Part shown: in pieces, positions 21,640 to 31,869 of the stretch
How positions within the stretch are numbered: the stretch's first letter is position 1
Layout: each line of letters begins with the position of its first letter
NCBI RefSeq assembly: GCF_026914185.1
Contig: NC_070569.1
Coordinates: 2,356,001 to 2,420,000 of the forward strand
DNA: 64,000 bases
Reading direction: 5' to 3'
Origin: Puccinia triticina
Lineage: Eukaryota; Basidiomycota; Pucciniomycetes; Pucciniales; Pucciniaceae
Position numbers and translations under genes: made by a program
The notes under the pieces: generated by a model
Told to the model about the DNA's origin: nothing
Seen by the model: the letters and a program-made list of their open reading frames with translations, nothing else
Database searches by the model: none

Positions 21640-22020
21640 CTTACTGGTGTGTATCAGCCATCAAGGTGAGACACCCTCCGCTCAATGATTGGGGTGTACA
21701 GCCATTGAGTGGAGATACCCTCCAATTTATGACTGTTGGAAAACCATTGAGTGGAGGGTGTATCCACTCAATTAACATATGCACATTACCAGCTACATAT
21801 CAAGTGAAGACATACTGCACTTGATGACCGGTGGTGAATGCCATTTAGTGGAGGGATTCTCCACTCAATGACTGGTGTGTACCGCACATTGAGTGGAGGG
21901 GTTCTCCACTAGGTGATTGGTGTCTACCAGCCATTGAGCGGAGACACCCTCCAATTGATGACAGGTCACTGGGGTGGAAATAACCCACCTCAATGACCAG
22001 CACTACATGGGAGTCATTGC
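21640..22020. repeat. CCACTCAATGACTGG palindromic minisatellite
   Basis: About nine degenerate units of roughly 40 bp alternating CCACTCAATGACTGGTGTGTA and CCATTGAGTGGAGG halves. It shares the TCAATGACC/GGTCATTGA core with the arrays at 961-1640 and 5385-6115. Confidence 0.75.
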
Positions 22021-22090
22021 GCCTTACCTTTCCATGTTTGACGGAGAGGTATGTGCTGTACATTGCGCTGGGAGAGTCCCGAACTTAGCA

Positions 22091-22166
22091 CAAGTCCCTC
22101 GCCTGCCGGGGGGCGCGGCGCGAAGCGCCTCGCACAAAGTGCGAACTCCTGTCAGGGAGGGACTTG
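22091..22166 (+). repeat. 76-bp inverted-end repeat, copy 2
   Basis: CAAGTCCCTC and GAGGGACTTG bound 76 bases, the same spacing as at 13789-13864, in the opposite orientation. The middle is GC-rich and contains a small CGCACAAAGTGCG hairpin. Confidence 0.6.
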
Positions 22167-22889
22167 CATGGAATCCCTGATTCCTGGCGTGAGAGCCCCG
22201 CGTACAGCTCTTGGTTTTTGCAGGTGTCCAACTTTGTTCCCCCAAAAACCCCACTTCCCAAAAGAACTGAGTCCCGCCCTGGCTATCAATAAAAGGGCTG
22301 CTTCTCCTCTTTAATTTGGCAGCAGTCACAGGCTGATAGCACTTGGTTCATGGCCTGGAGAGCAGTTTGAAAAGGGCCTCTTTTTGAGACGCATTCCTGC
22401 TGATGTAAGCAAGAATGCAGTATTCAACTGCCTTTCAATAGATTGAAACAGATTTTGATACAAAGCCACATGTATTTACAAAAAAAAGTCCTCTCAATAT
22501 GGTCCGCTTTTCTTGGTGTTTGAAAACTTCAAACGCAAGGATCAGGCCTTATATTGGCAGCTACAAGGCCTAAATTGAATCAGAAGAAGCGCACTCCCGA
22601 GCACTTCTTAAGTCCTGAGGGGCAGCCTCAGCGGGCTGACGGTTGAGTTACAAAAAAGGAAAAAGTGAAAAAAAGCCTGATACAGGCTGATATTCCTGGG
22701 GCTCTCAGGCCAGATACAGGTTTTTGCAGCTAAGCCTCTCTGTGAGACAGAGACCCTACGGGGCTGCCTCACTGGGAGGCTTTGTTAAGCTTGGGAGAGT
22801 CCCGGCTCAATGAGCAGTACATACCGTCCATCCAGCTGCCCTTTTCTGAGCTAGGTGGCTAGTATATATGCCTACCATGCTTGGAAAGG
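22167..22889. other. Intergenic, no gene seen
   Basis: No gene recognised. Probably LTR or degraded retroelement sequence. Confidence 0.3.
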
Positions 22890-23090
22890 TTGGCTTGATG
22901 ACCAGAATGTACTGGTCATCGGGCTAAGGCTTCCCTGGCTTGATGACCAGGTACTGGCCATTGTCTTTGAGTTCGGAGACGCCGCAGATTGATTACTGGG
23001 GTATTATAGCCATCAAGCGCGGCCTCTCCCCACTCAATGACCAGTTTGTGCTGGCCATCAAGGTTGAGGAGGCCTAGATCAATGACCAGA
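22890..23090. repeat. TGATGACCAG palindromic repeat
   Basis: Several degenerate units with TTGATGACCAGAATGTACTGG and GGTCATCGGGC. The same type of unit recurs at 24100-24245 (TACTGGTCATTGATCTTGGG). Confidence 0.6.
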
Positions 23091-23454
23091 ACTGTGAGCC
23101 TGAGTCTCTATAGTGACAGCAGGACACAAGAAATGGGGGACAACAGTTTGATTTCTTGGGATAAAGAAAATACAACTGTAAGAGAAAAAGAGAAAGAGAG
23201 AGAAAGAAACCAAGCAGGATAAGATAGAAGAGAAGTACTAGGTTATTCTAGTGGGAATGCACGTCCACTGGCAATGCTACTCTTCAGAAGAGTGCTGCTA
23301 ATCTGTGCTAGAAGTGCTACAGCTTCCTCTCAGGAGGGTATCTGGATTAGATAAGTTAAATCCAGCCACAGTTTTTTAGACTTCTCTCTGGACAGTCAAG
23401 GTTCTTAATGGGAAACCTGAGGGACAGCCCTGCAACCTAGATTTTGAGGCAAAG

Positions 23455-23605
23455 GCCAAGTGATTATAAGGGACAGCCCTGTGATCAAGATAGAGGCAAA
23501 GGCCTGTAGAATTGAAGGGACAGCCCTGTGATCAAGATAGAGGCAAAGGCCTGTAGAATTGGAGGGACAGCCCTGTGATCAAGGAGGAGGCAAAGCAAGA
23601 AGAAA
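23455..23605 (+). repeat. 47-bp tandem repeat, about three units
   Basis: Units read GGGACAGCCCTGTGATCAAG followed by ATAGAGGCAAAGGCCTGTAGAATTG(A/G)A. The middle units are nearly identical and the outer ones are partial. No coding role is visible. Confidence 0.85.
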
Positions 23606-24099
23606 AGGCAGATCAAGCAAGACACAGAGTTGTACCTCTGAGATAATCAAGGTTCAGTGAAAGAGGTTACTTACTGTCAATATCCTAGGCGCCTGTGACG
23701 GTAGGTATACTGGGAGTAGAGTAGGCTCTTTGGTGGTGATCCTGGGGTTATCTGGGTGGTGGTTCTGGTGTGCTGAAGTCTGTGGATCCTCCAGCTGCAT
23801 GGGGGATCCTGACTTCGAAAATTTTCAAAGTTGGATGACATAATCACACATGTACATGTGGTTGGGAGTGCTCAGGCGCGACTACACGGCTCTGCTGCGC
23901 ATGTGTGTCACAAACCACAAACTCTATGAAGGAGTAGAGATATTGTAAAGTGATCAGTGAACGCTAGGGTCAAAATTGCATGAAGAATCAGAATCTGAAG
24001 CCAAAACAACCTTATGTTGTAAGGTTAAAAAGATATGAGCACATTTAGGTATAAAATGGAGATAAAAGGCAGTTTTAGGTCAACTGTGTTGACTCTAAG
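23606..24099. other. Intergenic, no gene seen
   Basis: No gene recognised. An inverted GAAAATTTTC motif is present at about 23818. Confidence 0.3.
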
Positions 24100-24245
24100 G
24101 CTGACAAGAACATACTGGTCATTGATCTTGGGTTTTCCGAGCTCTGTAGGCAGCACATACTGGTCATGGGGGCTGGGAAAGCCAGGCTCAATGACCAGTA
24201 TGTGTTTTACTGTTGAGGGTGGGGGCTTTCCCAGCTCAATGATAG
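24100..24245. repeat. ACTGGTCATTGA repeat
   Basis: Three to four degenerate units of the TACTGGTCAT...CAATGACCAGTA family, near-palindromic, matching 22890-23090. Confidence 0.6.
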
Positions 24246-25605
24246 CAAGCAGGGCTCGGTGAGTCTGGGTACATCGGCACCTTGCAAATTTCCTCCCTGA
24301 TGTTCGGCCAAACATGACGGTGGACATTGCAGAAAAAAATCAACACTCCCCGGGGGCACACGGGGATGCAGGGCTGATCTCTGTCGTCCCTCCGCAGCTG
24401 CTGTTGACTTATGCCCACCTTGAAACTCCCTAAAAATTTTTTTTGGTGCTTTTCGCCACATATACATGGGTGCAAATGCTCCTCCTGCAATGTGAATTAT
24501 GTTGATTGATCTGGTTAAAGCAGGTACTAATACAAAGTGCATCAGTGTTATCTAAGAACTTGGCAACTACGTACCATGTCATAATAGCAATCAACACCAT
24601 GTTATTGCACAATGCCCATCAACATGATGGTACCTGTGATGAAAGCATGCTACCTGTAGGAACAAATTGGCGGAAAATTTCAGGGAAAAGATGTGAAGAT
24701 ACTCAATCTACAAGACAAAAGGTTTTACCAATGCTGGGATATGCATGGGCATTTCAGAATTCACTGTTCACCTTGGATTTCTCAGACCAGTTTCTGAAAT
24801 TTTTTGCCTTCTGGTTCCAGGATCCCTGAAATATTGATGAACCTGTTGATATCCACCAATCTACCCACCTTCTCTTGAGAAACTTGATTAATTTCACAAC
24901 TAGCCACATTTTGTAGTCAGGTGGCGGTAAAACTATGAAAATTTTGCAATGTGTATTCTCATATGCCAGGTGTAGTACAAAAATAACAGCTGATGACACT
25001 TCAAACTTTACCTTTCATGAGTATTCCATCCTTTGTTAAACATGGTAGGGAAAACAGCCCCTGTTATTGTTCACATTTCATGGCATTGCAATGTGGAAAG
25101 TTATAAGTTACACAGCTTTTCCCAGCTTTGGCACTGTGTGATACTCAAAGAATAGACATTTGGTTTTAACATCACTTACCTCCCAATTTGTTACAGGAAT
25201 AGTCATGACAGAAACATGCCGGAAGGATTCATCTACCACTTGGTTGAGAATTTGGAGTTCCTAAATTTTACCATTTTTTTTCCACAATCTCATTTTACAT
25301 GTGTTTTGAATGAAAGAAATCAGCTCTCCAAAATATTCCTTGTCACTTAGTCAAGAATATTTTTAGCATAAGTATAGTCAAATGCTTGGCACCACATCTT
25401 GTGCATTGAAGTTAACATCCAGAATGTGATCCAGATTGAGCAGAAAAACAATTTCACAAGAGAGATTTTCATGTGTTGGCGTTGAGGGAGATCAGTTGGA
25501 AACAACTTCACCTAAAGTTACGCTTGGATTGAGAAGAAAGTTGAGCAAAGGGTTACAGTTGAAATTGAACTCACATCAGACCATTTGAAGGATAAAATCA
25601 CGGTC
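24246..25605. other. AT-rich intergenic, no gene seen
   Basis: Open frames are short and without domains. The stretch next to 25606 would be LTR sequence if the reverse LTR start at 25631 is real. Confidence 0.35.
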
Positions 25606-25641
25606 TGGCACTCTCTAGAGAGTGCCACACATTCCCCCCTG
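25606..25641 (-). mobile_element. Polypurine tract and LTR start, reverse
   Basis: On the minus strand it reads CAGGGGGGAA (25641-25632) then TGTGTGGCACTCTCTAGAGA..., the same as 21421-21456. The perfect 22-bp palindrome is at 25606-25627. The two LTR starts therefore point toward each other, 4.2 kb apart. Beyond the palindrome the two LTRs diverge. Confidence 0.55.
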
Positions 25642-26019
25642 GTGTGACCCTGGTGAGGGGGTTTGATAAATTTTTAAATGGCTGATAATATGGACACCCA
25701 AAGCATGTCTCAAAAATTCCCTGTTATCAAACCTTAACTGGTACAAAAAGAGCCCATAGTTTTCCTTTAAACTATAATAACACAGCTCATTCTCCACTCC
25801 ATTATCCATACAGATGTTCATATGGCAGGCAAAAGAAGGAATATATAAAGCTAGATTTAATAAAGTGTGACAGGAAAGGGATGAGCTATGCACAGTGATG
25901 GATTAGAAGAGGGCATGAAATGATACACAATATTTCAACAATATATCTTCTGGGGAAAACCATGTGCCTATCAAAATAAATCAGGACTGAAGTGACTCAC
26001 TTTGTTGTTGACAGTTAGA
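25642..26019. other. Intergenic, no gene seen
   Basis: Presumed internal sequence of the reverse-oriented retroelement. The minus-strand frame at 25615-25893 has no recognisable domain. Confidence 0.3.
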
Positions 26020-26115
26020 GATGGCCCCGCCGCACCCAGGTACCCGTGGCCTTTTTTTGGCCAAAAGGGACACCCGCACCCGCAGAGGGGGTCAGAGTGG
26101 GTACCCGCTAAAATA
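26020..26115. repeat. GGGTACCCG-rich, hAT-like remnant
   Basis: It begins TTAGAGATGGCCCCG, matching the TAGAGATGGC end of the hAT-like element at 5225, and continues with CACCCAGGTACCCGTGG and GGGTACCCGC. No matching far end or duplication was found. Confidence 0.5.
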
Positions 26116-26609
26116 TGCAAGTCTTCAGCACAGCAGTACCTTGTTCTCTCCAGACTCAATTTTTTTGTAACCACTTATCCAACTTTTAACAAAAAATGCA
26201 GACTTGGTGCATTAAATGACTCATGAAAAACTGGGATATTTACATTACAATTGAGTAGGAATATACATGAGAGGAAGAAACATGTGAAAAAGAGTCTTCC
26301 TGTCAAACATGAAACATTTCCAGACATTGATACAGTGCAAGTTGAATACTACAGTTCAAGTACAGATGTTCATTCTGATAATTGGATAGAATAAAGGAAA
26401 ATTATAGAAAGTTGTGTGTGGGGCCTGGGTATCCGCTTGTTGATGGCCATGCCATTGGCGCTGAGGATGGAGGTGTGTCTTTGGGGGCCAATGTGGGTCA
26501 TGGTGAGGGATCAAGCAACCGACCCGCGTGTTGGCGCCCAGGCCCCCAAACACACTCAGGCGCTCCTCCAAGGTGCGTAGCCGCGCGCGTATGTCAAGGC
26601 AAAAACCAG
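26116..26609. other. Intergenic, no gene seen
   Basis: No gene recognised. Confidence 0.35.
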
Positions 26610-27114
26610 CTAGTACATGATCTTGTTAGCAAACTTGATGAGCTTACACTCAAAAAAACATGTGGGGGTGTTCCAGTAGAGGACCCAAGAGGCCCTGATG
26701 CCCACCTCCTGGGACTCCTTGAGCTCCAAGATTCTTGTGAAGTGCCCAAGAGCTTTAGTGATGGTGTCGGCCAGGGAACCACCCTTTGGCAAGTAAGCCG
26801 GGCTGGGCAACTTGCCTGCGCTCTCTGGCCCGGTGGCAAACAGTTCAGTCCTCAAGAACAACCACAAGCCTCCACCAGCAGCAACCCTGTCTGAGGGAAT
26901 GGTCAGGCATGTTGGGTTCACATTGATAGGGAGAGGTTTGGGGGGAAAGAGAGACCAACTGATATCCAACCGCAAACTTGGCAACACCATTGGTGGTTCC
27001 AGGTTGAATCAAGGACTCATAGCGACCAGCAAACACGCTGCATGCCGCGCTGATGTAGGCTAATGACGCGGATCTTATCAATAAGGTCAAAGGTGGTGCA
27101 AGTGTAGCCAGCAA
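26610..27114 (-). pseudogene. Unidentified coding-like stretch, frame broken
   Basis: Two adjoining minus-strand frames have protein-like composition. The upstream one contains YESLIQPGTTNGVAKFAVGY. The downstream one contains GGGLWLFLRTELFATGP and TITKALGHFTRILELKESQE and ends at a stop near 26610. They are one base out of phase, and the switch falls at or near a run of six C's (about 26938-26943), which suggests a one-base indel. I do not recognise the family. It could be a degenerate host gene or an integrated element. A start is not identified. Confidence 0.3.
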
Positions 27115-29250
27115 AGCTAGGGCAGCTGCAGATGACTAAGTGGCGGCCGAGTCAGCCTGCCAAGCGCAAGAACTCCACTTGCGTCGTCTGCCGCCGCTGC
27201 CGCCCTGTTTTGTCCTCAGGAGAGGTAGTCGTACGTTGTTGTGACCCTGCCGTCTGGATTTGAAGCCAAGCAGAGTAACTTGCTTGTCAGACTTAAGGAG
27301 GGTGTAACTTGCGACTTAAGGAGGGCCGCAATATATCAGAAAATCACACCTGGTGATAACGGTCAAAGGAAGGCCAATCTTGGTCCTGATAGGTATCAAA
27401 ACACATACTTGATAGATTTGAGACTGACAGTCAGTAGTCAGAAGCCCAAATCTCAGTCTTTGTTTCAATCTAAATCAAGGGCAAGCAAAAAGTTGGATGG
27501 CCATTGATTTCTAAATCATTAGGTTCTGAAAAGGGCAACTTGAATAAATGGTTGTATTTACCTCATTTTATTGATTCGGGCCGGGCTATAGCTGATGCAC
27601 TTGATGAACTGACCAGGTTGGGTGTTGCGGTGACTGAGTGGAAACCAGGGACTTGACTGTAGTGCAAAGCCGCGCACAATTCATTGTGTTGACTGCAATA
27701 TCATCCAATCCGGGAAGGGTCAAAGAAAAGCGGCACCTCTGAACCCAAAGTAGCCGAGATGACGGAAAAGGTGTTTAATGCGTGACGGCAAGCCAAACAC
27801 AGTTGTGAGTGGAGATTGGCGCTGAGTGATGCAGCTATGAAGGCGAATCATAAAAGCGGGGCCTGCTGAGTATTGATAGCAAGGAGAATTAGCCCTCCGT
27901 TCAAACCTAACATTAATATAAACCCTCATTGACTTCAAAGCAATGATTAGAACATCACCAGGTACGGAATTTGCCGGCCTGATAAATTTTGACAGGGTAG
28001 ACCTCAAGAGGTGTTCAAGGCAATACATTGGGCGAGCCTTGAATTATTTGTTAGGAAATATTCTGCTAGATTGTCCGCTGGCCACACCAAATTGACCGTG
28101 CTTCAAGCAATAATCAAGGGGACAAACATCAGGCAATTAGGTCATTGGTTGTATGAGAGGCAAATCTTTGTCAACTTTGCAGCGTAATGGAGTAACATTA
28201 AGCTCAACGGGTTGATCGCGCGTTCACCACAATCAAGGCAATGACTATTGATTCAAAGATCTGGTTGAATTGGTGGTTTTTCATGGCAGTTCGACTTAGA
28301 TTACTTGCCTTATGACAATCATTAGGTCAGGTTATGTCAAGGTTGAGAAGCGAGGCTCACACCAGCCTTCCCAATTGAAGCAGGCCTCCAAGCTCGGGGG
28401 ACACAAGCACTACCCCAACTGTCAGTGGACCAGGAGCTGGCCAAGGGAAGGTGGGGGCAGAGGTCCGGGGTGAGTTAGCGCTTGAGGGAGTTGGCGGGAA
28501 GGGGATAAAGGACCTCAATGTGCAGGTCCCTTTTGGCTGACAAGGGCAGAGACAGGCGGTGGCAGATGTTAGAACGGAGTGGCTTGACATGCTTGCGACT
28601 GCTTCATGTTTAGCTGGTGGTATGTAGAGGGAGGTGTGAGGGTTTTTTGCAGTGGCAGTAGAAACCAAAGGCGCTGAAAGATGAGGAGTTGCAGAGGACC
28701 CGGCCGTGGTTGCCAGGCTGGTTTGGTTGAGTTGCATAGAAAGCACAACCAGAAAAAGCGTTGCGGAGGGTGCAGCGGTGGTTGCCAGGCTGGAGCAGTT
28801 GAGTAGATACATAGGGCCGCGGCGGTGGCTTTGGTTGTTGTTGAGATGATGGGGAGCGCAGCAAGCTTCAGGTGATGGCCACTTCCATAAATAGGGGGAC
28901 TTAGGAACATTTGTTTCCTCAGGCGACTCTCCAGGCTGGCTTCCAGCTGGGGGGTTGTCTCACCCCCGTCTGCTGTTGCACTTGCGCAGTTTGGCGGGGT
29001 GCTACTTGTGGACCCCCCTGTGCTTACGGGCTGGGGGTCTTCCTCTCACTGCTTTTCAACCCTGCTAGACAGGGATGGGCGGTGGGCCACGGTATACCAG
29101 CTTGCTGGTGTTGGTTGGCAGGTGCTGTGGGGATTTTTATGTTGAAATACAACTGTTGTTTAAGTTTTTTGTAATCTAATGCAGGATCCTCTTCTTTTTT
29201 TTTTGCTGGTTTTTCAAAGGGGGAACCCTTGAATTTTTTTTTTTTGTGAT
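27115..29250. other. Intergenic, no gene seen
   Basis: Mixed-composition DNA. Frames at 27241-27507 (plus) and 28357-28910 (minus, overlapping in several phases) have no domain or splice structure that I can support. A doubled GAACCCTTGAA motif occurs at 29224 and 29268. Confidence 0.35.
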
Positions 29251-29253
29251 TTG

Positions 29254-30506
29254 GTTAATTTGTAGGCAGAACCCTTGAAGTTTCATTCTATGATTTACTG
29301 GCTTTAATATACTTGGATTTGATTGATCTGTTCCACCAGATCAATTTTTTCAAAACTGGAGATGAAACAAATCCTTATTCTAATCACAGTATTTCTTTAA
29401 ATCTCAAAAACAATATATTTGAAATGCTCAACTATATGTACCAGCAAGAAATTATATCCAAGCCAATTTTGAAGGAGTTTTATGAAAAGACAGATACCAT
29501 AAAGATTGTTGTCACCTGTATGTATCTGAGGTATCATGCCAAAAATGGTACATGAGTCTGGAATTAATGAAGAAAATTTCCCAGGAATATATGCTGTATC
29601 ACATTTCAGGAGCTTCTTTGAAGGTAAGATAGAAATCAAGATATTTTTCATAATCTTCAATCCAGCAACCCTTGCTGATTTGTATTCTTCCCAAAAAATA
29701 TGTTCTCTCAAAAAGTTCTTGAGGGCAGAAATCTAAGATACTTGAAACTCCAATGCATCAAAGAGCTTGCAAAGGGAAAATATTACAATTATTCCCAGTG
29801 GAATTTTGTATCATGGTATGGCTTGGTGGAAACTGATGTTCTATTCAAAAAGTTGGAAAAATTGAATTCTACAGATGTTTCAGAATCTGCTTATTTTCAT
29901 TATGACATTGCAACATTCAGTAAAATCAAAAAACACATCCAATCATTATTTGATTCATTCCAGAACAGTGAGGATTTTGAATGGAGTTCAAAAGAAAGGA
30001 TTATTGCTTGTCATCTTGTTGAATTTATTGAAGAGAATTATTGTACTGATTTTCTTGAACTTGAAAAAGGACCATTACTCAAGGAGAAATTAACTCTGAT
30101 GTCATCAAGTATTCAGTTGCTCAATGGTCTGGAAAGTATGATAATGTACTTGGACAACGGATATCATGAAATTGCTAATGATTACAAATTTCTCATGCAT
30201 GAAAATAAAGTTGAGAAGATCAAAGAATTCTGTGGAAAAATTTTGATGGTTTCAAGTTTTCTCCAAAACCTTACTTCAAAAAACAAGGAAACCTTCTTAC
30301 CCCAGCCTGGTCTGGGGATGGAAAGATATTCTCAGATTGCTAAAGTTGATGAACTAATCAAGATACTTGAAAGGAGAATTGTAGGGTACAATGATGAGAT
30401 TAAAAATAAAACAGATAAATACAAGCTTTCAGAACCTTTCCTGCAGATGTTTATTTCTACTATCACCAAAAATTCCAATTCTGAAACTATTTCCAACAGA
30501 TTTTAA
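29254..30506 (+). CDS. Orphan AT-rich gene, 5' exons uncertain
   Basis: The firm part is an open frame of 268 codons (29700-30506), rich in Lys, Leu, Phe and Ser, with Cys and His scattered but no zinc motif. It has predicted helical stretches such as IIACHLVEFIEENY and VEKIKEFCGKILMV. Upstream, 29254-29548 is open in another frame (FHQINFFKTGDETNP...) and 29536-29622 in further frames, ending at a good donor GAAG|GTAAGATAG. I could not find a splice combination that joins all parts in frame, so either an exon boundary is missed or the gene has decayed. Function unknown. Composition matches the orphan gene at 20575 and the transposon at the right edge, not the GC-rich host genes. Confidence 0.4.
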
Positions 30507-31278
30507 ATCTTTCTAAAAAAAATATTCTTTCCATTCTATTTGAAGGACTCCAAATATCCCATGGGCTAATCTAGTCCATACTCCACCATTTTTCACTGAA
30601 ACTTATTTTACTTGAAAATTCCATCAAGGATGTTGGATTTTGAAGAAAAAAAACAAGATTGTATATCCTTTTCAATATATTATCTTTTATAGCCATTTCA
30701 TTGGACCCTGCTTTGAACCCTATATTCCCCCACCATTTTCACATTGGGTCAATCTAAATGCACACCATTTTGACTGCATGGACACCAAAATGGTGTCTAC
30801 GGCCACACCAAGCTTTCAGGAGTGCAGGACTGAGTACGCCATGGGAGCTGGAGTGAGATAGTTCCAGGGACTGGTTTCTTCCGGCCAATACATACCTTTT
30901 CAAGAGTATGTTTGTCCTAAAAACCCCTAGAAAAGGCAGGTCCCCAAGGAAAAATTGGGGTTGGGATCCAAAACAGTGATTTACCAGTTTTGACCCATTT
31001 TGCACACCCAAAATGGGGTATTTCAAGAGTCTTTTGAGCAAAATTGTAGAATCCATACCTCTTTCAAGAGTATGGAATTTTGATGCACAATTCCTCCTCC
31101 ATAAGATACTATGGGGGCTGCCTTGTTTGAGTGCACGGTGGGAATACAAACTCTTGGAAGAATATGCAGTGCCACCCCAAACCCAGGATTGTCTGTTATC
31201 TGATTTCAACATGTTAATTGAAAACAGCATGTCAACAGATTCCTACTGTGCCAATCTAGTCTTAAACTGACATACTTA
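30507..31278. other. Intergenic, no gene seen
   Basis: It contains several CACACC/GGTGTG motifs at 30750-30815 and repeated TTTCAAGAGTATG segments (30895-31070). A minus-strand frame (30754-31230) has no domain. Confidence 0.35.
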
Positions 31279-31458
31279 GGGTGTTCAAAGTTGACTTGCA
31301 TAAAATCATAAAATTCTGAGGTGAAAAAAATATGTACACCCAAACACTCAAATTAGAGCAACATTTCTAAAATGGTACATATAAAATCATCCTTTGAAAG
31401 TTTTATGATTTCATGATTTTATGCAATGAAAATTTTATGATTTCAACTTTGAACACCT
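31279..31458. mobile_element. Mariner-like MITE, copy 2
   Basis: 180 bp. The left end GGGTGTTCAAAGTTGACTTG and right end CAACTTTGAACACCT are inverted; the interior repeats ATTTTATGATTT and TGCATAAAATCAT motifs. TA lies outside both ends (31277-31278, 31459-31460). Same family as 13479-13655, more diverged. Confidence 0.78.
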
Positions 31459-31869
31459 TATGTTTCATATCATCAAAAATAACTCGGCTTGGTAAAAAGT
31501 GGCTATGGAGCTCAGAATTGGTGCTTAGAAACTAACTGATGCAACAGTTCAAGGTTTGTTTTCTGATGGTTCTGGGCTACAATGATGTCTTTAACTAGAA
31601 ACATTGTGGTAAGTGAATCAAAGTTGCAAGGCTTGAATTCCGATGAGTGGTGATGGGTTAAGAAGATTTTCGATGCTTCTTGGGGTACAGATCCGATAAG
31701 GGGATTTTAAGTGGAATGAATATGAACAGTGAAGTGTGTGTGAAGGGTGTGCATGTAACAAGTTTTTGGAAATCATAAATGAGAATATCTACACGAAGAG
31801 AGTTGCATAGAGCAACTTGACTAGAAATTGGATAACCGCTGACAGGTTGAGAGGATACAGAGTACTGTT
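31459..31869. other. Intergenic, downstream of PLP synthase gene
   Basis: Presumed 3' untranslated and flanking region of the minus-strand gene. No element recognised. Confidence 0.35.

Noticed and set aside
28357..28910. Minus-strand frames rich in Ser, Ala and Thr
   Set aside because: Three phases are open at once over a TTGCCAGGCTGG-type internal repeat, which points to composition and not to coding.
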